Origin: Methanocella_A sp035319305
GTDB lineage: Archaea; Halobacteriota; Methanocellia; Methanocellales; Methanocellaceae
Length of the DNA stretch: 8,617 nucleotides
Direction: 5' to 3'
Assembly: GCA_035319305.1 (NCBI GenBank)
Contig: DATHCY010000284.1
Location: 1 to 8,617, forward strand
Shown: one piece after another, positions 4,749-8,617 of the stretch
How the letters are laid out: every line of letters starts with the position of its first letter
How positions within the stretch are numbered: position 1 is the first letter of the stretch
The notes under the pieces: model-generated
Database searches by the model: none
The model's input: the letters and a program-made list of their open reading frames with translations, nothing else
What the model was told of the DNA's origin: nothing
Program-made: the position numbers and the translations under genes

Positions 4749-6260
4749 TCAGACTACTTGGATCTTCTCAATAACCATGCCCTCGACGTACATGAGCGGA
4801 TCCCGCAGCGACTCTTTGATGGCGGCGTCAAGCTTCCACTCCTTGTCGGCGTACAGCGTGAACAACCCGTCTCCTTTATGGACGTAATCGCCCTTCTTCT
4901 TGTGCAGCAGGATGCCTACGCCTTTATCGTGAGGGGCGCCGGCGATCCGGCATACGCTGACCAGTCTCTTATTGGAGATCTCCAGGACATACCCATCCTG
5001 TGGAGACAGCACTGTCGCCACCTTATCCCCGATCGGCACCATATCTGAGGTTACTTTGGGGTCGCCGCCCTGCACCTCGACGATCTCCTTGAACTTCTGT
5101 AGGGCTTTGCCGCTCTTCACCAGTTCTGTGGCCATCTTCGCGCCTTCACCCTTGGCAGAGACTCCGCCCATTTCCAGCATCATGCCCGATAGGGAGATGG
5201 TCTTTTCCAGGAAGCTCCGCGGTCCCTCGAACTTCTCGAGCATGACCATTGCCTCACGGACCTCAATGCCGCCGCCGATCGCCCGTCCTAACGGCGTGCC
5301 ACCATAAGTCAGCGCGCACTCGATCTTCATTCCAAGACGATCGCCCAGCTCCATGAAGTCTCGGGCCATTTTGCGCCCGTCTTGCACCGTTTTGATCTTG
5401 GTCTCGTTTCCTGTGGGGATATCGAGCACCATGGTATCGGCGCCCACCGCGAACTTTTTGGCCATAACCGAGGAGAGCAGCTGGCTGCGAGGGTCTATGG
5501 ACAGGGGGTACTCGACCCCAATAATCTTATCGTCGGCAGGAGCGATGTTGGTAGCGCCGCCCCAGACTAGGCATCCGCCTACCTTGGTCGTCATCTTCTT
5601 GATCTCATCCGCCCTGAAGCTAACCGGGCACAGGATCTCGAATAGGTCCGCGCTGCCGCCGGCGCCAGTGATCGCCCTGCTGCTAGTCTTAGGTATGAGC
5701 AGCCCCGCGGCGGCCACGATGGGAACGATGCATAGAGAGATCTTGTTGCCAGGAACTCCTCCTATGCTGTGGTGGTCCATGACCGGATGGACGTCGAAGG
5801 AGATCTGGTCCCCTGTCTTCACCATGGCACGAGTCATCCATTCGACCTCGTCAGCGTCCATATTGTAGATGTACGACGCGGTCACGAATGCGGTCAGCTC
5901 GACTTCGGTCAGGTTTCCCTCTACGATATCCTCGATGATGGCATGCAACTCGTCCGCAGACAGCTTCTGCCTGTCCATCTTCTTTTTGATGAACATGATC
6001 GACTTCGGCTTTGTCGCCGGCAGAACTTCCACCACCTCGTCGGGGACAGCCTTCATGGACTCCCACGCCTCTCGGTAGATACCAATCTTACCCAGGCTCA
6101 CGATGGCATCAGTTGTTTCCACGACCGCTGTGATGGTATCTTTATCCTTTACCTGGACACGGTCGCCCGCCAGCACGCCTAGTTCGTCTGCATCAGCGGA
6201 GTTGATGATAACTTCATATCTGCCCACCTCTATATCGTAGGGCTGTGCTCTGAGCTTCAT
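4749..6260 (-). CDS. deoA: AMP phosphorylase (archaeal DeoA family)
   Basis: Converts AMP (also CMP/UMP in characterised relatives) and phosphate to base and ribose 1,5-bisphosphate. The archaeal pathway then makes ribulose bisphosphate for type III RuBisCO. The 503 residues equal the usual archaeal length. An extra N-terminal domain (1 to about 84) is absent from bacterial thymidine phosphorylases and is typical of the AMP enzymes. The helical/alpha-beta core begins near MDRQKLSADELHAI (95). The phosphate and substrate loop region HHSIGGVPGNKISL is at 163-176, PKTSSRAITGAGGSADLFE at 190-208, and YPLSIDPRSQL around Asp256. A C-terminal domain follows from about 400. The start has a good ribosome site, GTGAGG (6273-6268), 7 bases upstream. 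The isomerase and RuBisCO genes are not in this window. It is convergent with the zinc-finger gene and appears to be a single-gene unit. Confidence 0.96.
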   Translation of the reverse strand: MKLRAQPYDIEVGRYEVIINSADADELGVLAGDRVQVKDKDTITAVVETTDAIVSLGKIGIYREAWESMKAVPDEVVEVLPATKPKSIMFIKKKMDRQKLSADELHAIIEDIVEGNLTEVELTAFVTASYIYNMDADEVEWMTRAMVKTGDQISFDVHPVMDHHSIGGVPGNKISLCIVPIVAAAGLLIPKTSSRAITGAGGSADLFEILCPVSFRADEIKKMTTKVGGCLVWGGATNIAPADDKIIGVEYPLSIDPRSQLLSSVMAKKFAVGADTMVLDIPTGNETKIKTVQDGRKMARDFMELGDRLGMKIECALTYGGTPLGRAIGGGIEVREAMVMLEKFEGPRSFLEKTISLSGMMLEMGGVSAKGEGAKMATELVKSGKALQKFKEIVEVQGGDPKVTSDMVPIGDKVATVLSPQDGYVLEISNKRLVSVCRIAGAPHDKGVGILLHKKKGDYVHKGDGLFTLYADKEWKLDAAIKESLRDPLMYVEGMVIEKIQVV

Positions 6261-6280
6261 TCGCTAACCTCACTGAGATA

Positions 6281-6306
6281 CTTATTAGAGTAGCTTATTA
6301 GAGTAG
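6281..6306. repeat. Perfect 13-bp tandem duplication in the deoA leader
   Basis: CTTATTAGAGTAG occurs at 6281-6293 and 6294-6306 with no gap. It lies between the deoA TATA-like box and the ribosome site, about where transcription should start (near 6296). Slippage or an operator with two sites are both possible. Confidence 0.9.
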
Positions 6307-6315
6307 CCCTGATGG

Positions 6316-6325
6316 CAAATATACT
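6316..6325 (-). promoter_or_regulatory. TATA box of deoA
   Basis: The minus strand reads AGTATATTTG, centred about 60 bp before the deoA ATG. This predicts a leader of about 35 bases containing one repeat copy and the GTGAGG ribosome site. Confidence 0.5.
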
Positions 6326-6551
6326 TTCTTGGGAAAAAGAGCCGATGGATCTAGATCAGCGATGGCAAAGATCGGCATCGTTAAGGCCTGTGATCTGATT
6401 TATGATCTAGTTTTCGTCCCAGACAGCTATGTTGGGTGGTTTCGGTTCTGTTTGAGCGACTGTAAGGTAACCGATCGTTAACAGAAAGTATTTTTCCTCA
6501 CTTACCGAGGATTTACCGCTAAAAGACAAAATAGCTCCGTATTATCGGCGG

Positions 6552-6570
6552 TTTTTAATAAAAGGTGAGG
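6552..6570 (+). promoter_or_regulatory. TATA-like box and ribosome site before the peptidase gene
   Basis: TTTTTAATAAAA (6552-6563) is followed at once by GGTGAGG (6564-6570). The two signals conflict: if the first is the TATA box, transcription starts after the ribosome site and the ATG at 6594 is used; if GGTGAGG is used, the promoter lies further upstream and TTG 6573 is the start. Confidence 0.45.
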
Positions 6571-6572
6571 AT

Positions 6573-7358
6573 TTGACGGCGAAACTCCGTGTGATGGTGA
6601 TAGCCATGCTGATTCTATCAGCATACCTCCTGTTTTTTACGGGCCCCGTGTCCGCGGAGATCGTCGATACCGGGTACAGACCGTGGATCAACGGGTTCTC
6701 TTTTACTAATCAGGGAGACCCGGAGTCATTTCTGGGCGTTGACGCGAGCACTCTGCTCGGGATGGATTTCCATGATGAGATCTTCTGCCATACCGGCCAT
6801 TGCTACGGGATGGCTTCGGCCAGCGTGGAGGACTTCGAGACGAACGTTACCTCGATCGATCGGACCATAGCCGAAGCCATGCCCCATATCGATCAGATTC
6901 AGACCGAGCAGTCCTTCTACTACATAACGGATTACATCCGATCCACCTTTGATAATAGCTCCATAGATAACCGAGCGGAATACCGGAAGATCATCGACCG
7001 CCTCTCCTCAGGTCGGCCTGCCGTGATCGGCATATATTATTCAGGCGGAGGTCACCCGGGACACGCTATTGTCGCCTACCGGGCTGAGGTCGACGGTAAC
7101 CGGACCCTGCTCTACGTCTACGACCCAAACCTATCCCCGGCGGCGTACGACTACGAAGCCAGTCCGGCCGCAGCCCTTTACGACGATGAAACCGGGACTT
7201 TTTCCTACGATAACGGCCAGACCTTCGATCAGGTCCGGCTGGACGATATCAACTCGGACGGCGTGGCAGGAGGTAAAGCGATCATCGTGAGCCTGACCTC
7301 CTTTCCGGCGGCCGCCCTCTTTATCTTCGCAGTCCTCCGATCTCCACCACGACCTTAA
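6573..7358 (+). CDS. Secreted papain-like (C39/C1-like) cysteine peptidase candidate
   Basis: The 261-residue protein begins with a signal peptide: Lys4 and Arg6, a hydrophobic core (about 8-23) and a likely cut after PVSA (28/29). The mature part carries FCHTGHCYGMASAS with Cys77 as probable nucleophile (Cys72 nearby), GGGHPGHAIVAYR with His164, and YVYDPN with Asp184 or Asn186, in the papain-fold order Cys-His-Asp/Asn. Peptidase or transglutaminase-like chemistry outside the cell is an inference; I cannot name the family. LDDINSDGVAGG (223-234) has a DxNxDG calcium-loop pattern. The C-terminus has a hydrophobic stretch (about 236-255) and ends RSPPRP. Its last 38 bp overlap glucose 1-dehydrogenase on the other strand. 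The TTG start is favoured by GGTGAGG at 6564-6570, though only 2 bases away. The ATG at 6594 fits the TATA box at 6552-6563 better and would keep most of the signal peptide. Confidence 0.8.
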   Translation: MTAKLRVMVIAMLILSAYLLFFTGPVSAEIVDTGYRPWINGFSFTNQGDPESFLGVDASTLLGMDFHDEIFCHTGHCYGMASASVEDFETNVTSIDRTIAEAMPHIDQIQTEQSFYYITDYIRSTFDNSSIDNRAEYRKIIDRLSSGRPAVIGIYYSGGGHPGHAIVAYRAEVDGNRTLLYVYDPNLSPAAYDYEASPAAALYDDETGTFSYDNGQTFDQVRLDDINSDGVAGGKAIIVSLTSFPAAALFIFAVLRSPPRP

Positions 7359-8409
7359 CGTCATCCCGATCATGCTGCAGAGCATCCCGGGCTTCCTCCA
7401 GGCGAACCCGACGAGTGATCATCCTCTCCAACAGGCCCGGACATCGGCGTTCGATCGACTCCATCCGTGCCAAGCCTCGCTCGAAGTGTAACCGGTTGCT
7501 GCTAACCGTGCCGAACACGGCCTTATTGCCCATGACCAGATCCATGTTTATACAATCAGTGCAGATCACGTGAGCAGCCCTTTTCGGCGACAGCCCTTCC
7601 AGACAGACGACTCCCCCGTTGCCGACCATTCCGATCGCCTTAAAGGCGATCTCACTGGAGCCAGTGGCCTCTACGACCATATCGAACGGCCCGTAATCTT
7701 TAGAGATGCGCTCCAACGACACCTCCTTTACGTTGACATAGTGGGCGCCGGCCGCCTCGGCGATCTGCGCCTTCGGGCTATCCCGCCCCCTGGTTGCGAA
7801 CGTCCAGACTTCCAGCCCCATATCTAGCAGGATGAACCCGGCCAGCAGCCCGATCGTGCCGGCGCCCGCCACTAGCGCTTTTCGAGGATTCCAAATGTGC
7901 CGTTCCTGTATTTTAAAGGCCTGTTCGACGCCTTTTTCTACCACGCTGAGAGGCTCCAGCAGCACCGCCGTCTTACGTAGCTCCAAAGGCACTCGGATCA
8001 GGTTCTCCGGCCGCTCGGCGTAATACTCGGCCATGTAACCGTGCATGCCCTTGATCCCCCGCTCAAAATAGTCGGTAGAGGCACAAATATCCGGCTCCCC
8101 ATTCCTGCAGGCAAAGCACAGCCCCCTACAAGGGCGCCGGACCGTAGCGACCACCAGATCGCCCTTCCGCAGCCCGTCGGGACTTTTCCCCGCCTCTTCC
8201 ACAATCCCAAGGTTCTCGTGGCCGATGATTAAAAACTCGCCGTCGGCCGGAGATTCCCCCACGACGCCCGAATTAAGTTCCTGATCCGTGCCGCAGACGC
8301 CAGCCTCCAGCACCCGGACCAGCACATCCCCCTCGTCCAGCTCCGGCCTGCCGACATCGATCACCCGCAGAGTGTCCTTTTTCCCTGGTGTTATAACTGC
8401 CGCTTTCAT
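7321..8409 (-). CDS. gdh: Glucose 1-dehydrogenase, archaeal zinc MDR family
   Basis: Oxidises glucose (often galactose too) to the lactone with NAD(P)+, the first step of the branched or semi-phosphorylative Entner-Doudoroff pathway. The 362 residues match the archaeal enzymes. Catalytic zinc region: Cys39 in GVCGTDQ, His64-Glu65 in GHENLG, and Glu152 in LLEPLS. Structural zinc: Cys94, Cys98, Cys101 and Cys109. The Rossmann motif is GAGTIG (182-187), and TRGRD after the second strand (Arg207, Arg209) suggests NADP+ use. The C-terminal strand-helix part with GNKAVFGTVSSNRLHFERG is family-typical. The start at 8409 lies about 22 bp after a TATA-like box (GGTATAATT, about 8434-8426), so a leaderless transcript is likely. 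Its last codons overlap the peptidase gene tail to tail. A later-pathway dehydratase or aldolase is not in the window. Confidence 0.93.
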   Translation of the reverse strand: MKAAVITPGKKDTLRVIDVGRPELDEGDVLVRVLEAGVCGTDQELNSGVVGESPADGEFLIIGHENLGIVEEAGKSPDGLRKGDLVVATVRRPCRGLCFACRNGEPDICASTDYFERGIKGMHGYMAEYYAERPENLIRVPLELRKTAVLLEPLSVVEKGVEQAFKIQERHIWNPRKALVAGAGTIGLLAGFILLDMGLEVWTFATRGRDSPKAQIAEAAGAHYVNVKEVSLERISKDYGPFDMVVEATGSSEIAFKAIGMVGNGGVVCLEGLSPKRAAHVICTDCINMDLVMGNKAVFGTVSSNRLHFERGLARMESIERRCPGLLERMITRRVRLEEARDALQHDRDDVKVVVEIGGLRR

Positions 8410-8425
8410 ACTACCAAAGCGAGTT

Positions 8426-8434
8426 GAATTATAC
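8426..8434 (-). promoter_or_regulatory. TATA box of glucose 1-dehydrogenase
   Basis: The minus strand reads GGTATAATT, centred about 22 bp before the ATG at 8409, which fits a leaderless start. It implies that the gene has its own promoter and is not only read from the small frame upstream. Confidence 0.5.
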
Positions 8435-8453
8435 CTGTAAGCGCCGATTTCAT

Positions 8454-8540
8454 CTAAACCTCCGGGGCGGAGATCTCATCCTTTAGGGTGGGGAGGAGCT
8501 CGTACGCTTGTCCAAAAACTATTTGCTTAATATCCATCAT
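8454..8540 (-). CDS. Possible 28-codon small gene upstream of glucose 1-dehydrogenase
   Basis: The frame opens with two ATG codons (8540 and 8537) and ends at TAG 8454-8456. It begins MMDIKQIVFGQAYELL and ends with an acidic stretch. It has a ribosome-site-like GAGGT (8549-8545) 4 bases upstream and a TATA-like GTATAA near 8565-8560. It ends 44 bp before the dehydrogenase ATG on the same strand. The composition looks protein-like, with mixed charged and hydrophobic residues. It could be a small protein or a leader peptide, but the frame is short enough to occur by chance, and its middle overlaps a TnpB-type hairpin on the other strand. Confidence 0.35.
   Translation of the reverse strand: MMDIKQIVFGQAYELLPTLKDEISAPEV
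8473..8492 (+). ncRNA. Third TTTA-loop hairpin resembling a TnpB element right end
   Basis: TCTCATCC (about 8474-8481, offset by one depending on pairing) pairs with GGGTGGGG around a TTTA loop (8482-8485); five core pairs include one G-U and the outer ones add more wobbles. The following GGAGGA is the usual tail of such right ends. No TnpB coding tail is visible before it. It may be a decayed element end or only the complement of the small frame at 8454-8540. Confidence 0.35.
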
Positions 8541-8549
8541 GATGACCTC

Positions 8550-8617
8550 TTGATACAGTTATACGCCCTTTGGGTGTGGCACTCCCTGGAAAGGGGGATA
8601 ACGGTAGAAGCTTGTAA
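8550..8617 (+). other. TTGAT motif and two adjacent hairpins at the window edge
   Basis: TTGAT at 8550-8554 is followed by ACGCCC/GGGTGT around TTT (8563-8577) and by CTCCCT/AGGGGG around the GNRA-type loop GGAA (8582-8597). A TTGAT followed by a nearby hairpin is how the left end of some IS605-group elements looks, so a new element could begin here and continue beyond the window. It could equally be a structured leader of the next gene. The sequence stops too soon to decide. Confidence 0.3.

Larger units (their letters stand above)
6261..6572. other. 312-bp divergent promoter region between deoA and the peptidase gene
   Basis: No gene seen. From left to right it holds the deoA ribosome site (6268-6273), a 13-bp tandem repeat (6281-6306), the deoA TATA-like box (6316-6325, -), a GATCTAGATC palindrome (6348-6357), two TGATCT motifs 12 bp apart (6391-6396, 6403-6408), a run of AT-rich sequence near 6485-6495, and the peptidase promoter with TTTTTAATAAAA (6552-6563). 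Confidence 0.6.

Noticed and set aside
4758..6182. Several plus-strand frames of 60-170 codons
   Set aside because: All lie antisense to the conserved AMP phosphorylase and have no promoter or ribosome signals of their own.
159..6306. 13-bp repeats as a CRISPR array
   Set aside because: Only two adjacent copies at each place, no spacers, and the two units are unrelated in sequence.
8564..8610. Resemblance to archaeal 16S rRNA (CCCTTTGGG, GGAAA, GGGGATAA)
   Set aside because: The strongly conserved 16S bases that should precede this segment are missing and the spacing does not fit; the match is only a few short words.
1..8617. tRNA or rRNA genes
   Set aside because: No tRNA-like cloverleaf with a T-loop motif and no rRNA stretch was found by eye on either strand.

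Overview
The window looks like chromosomal DNA of a euryarchaeon, most likely a methanogen of the Methanocella type. The clues are a D-family DNA polymerase small subunit (DP1), an archaeal AMP phosphorylase, an archaeal zinc glucose 1-dehydrogenase, an ER-type (Ser/His) signal peptidase, archaeal TATA boxes about 22-35 bp before several start codons, and a moderate GC content. The genus is an inference from gene content and cannot be proven here.

Layout. Positions 1-141 hold the last codons of an IS200/IS605-type TnpB and its right-end hairpin. Positions 142-436 have no gene but carry a perfect 13-bp tandem repeat and a solo minus-strand copy of the same type of right-end hairpin, possibly a tiny non-autonomous element. 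At 437-967 (+) is a peroxiredoxin-fold protein with no cysteine at all, convergent with a signal peptidase (974-1498, -). The signal peptidase is divergent from DP1 (1651-3132, +). A 300-bp gap precedes an orphan PIN-domain protein (3433-3879, +), which converges on an unrecognised 88-residue gene (3905-4171, -). A charge-polarised zinc-finger protein (4351-4683, +) ends in a terminator and converges on AMP phosphorylase (4749-6260, -). A 312-bp promoter gap with a second 13-bp tandem repeat leads to a secreted papain-like cysteine peptidase candidate (6573-7358, +). Its 3' end overlaps glucose 1-dehydrogenase (7321-8409, -) by 38 bp. The last 200 bp hold a possible 28-codon gene (-) and several hairpins, one resembling the TnpB right ends.

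Genes are nearly all single units in alternating orientation, so there is no long operon. Housekeeping functions are DNA replication/proofreading, protein export, AMP salvage to ribose 1,5-bisphosphate, and glucose oxidation. The accessory content is the TnpB relics at both ends, the cysteine-free peroxiredoxin, the PIN protein, the zinc-finger protein with acidic and basic tails, and the exported peptidase. I did not find a complete undescribed multi-gene system. The most unusual single items are the cysteine-free peroxiredoxin, the solo TnpB-type hairpins and the zinc-finger protein.
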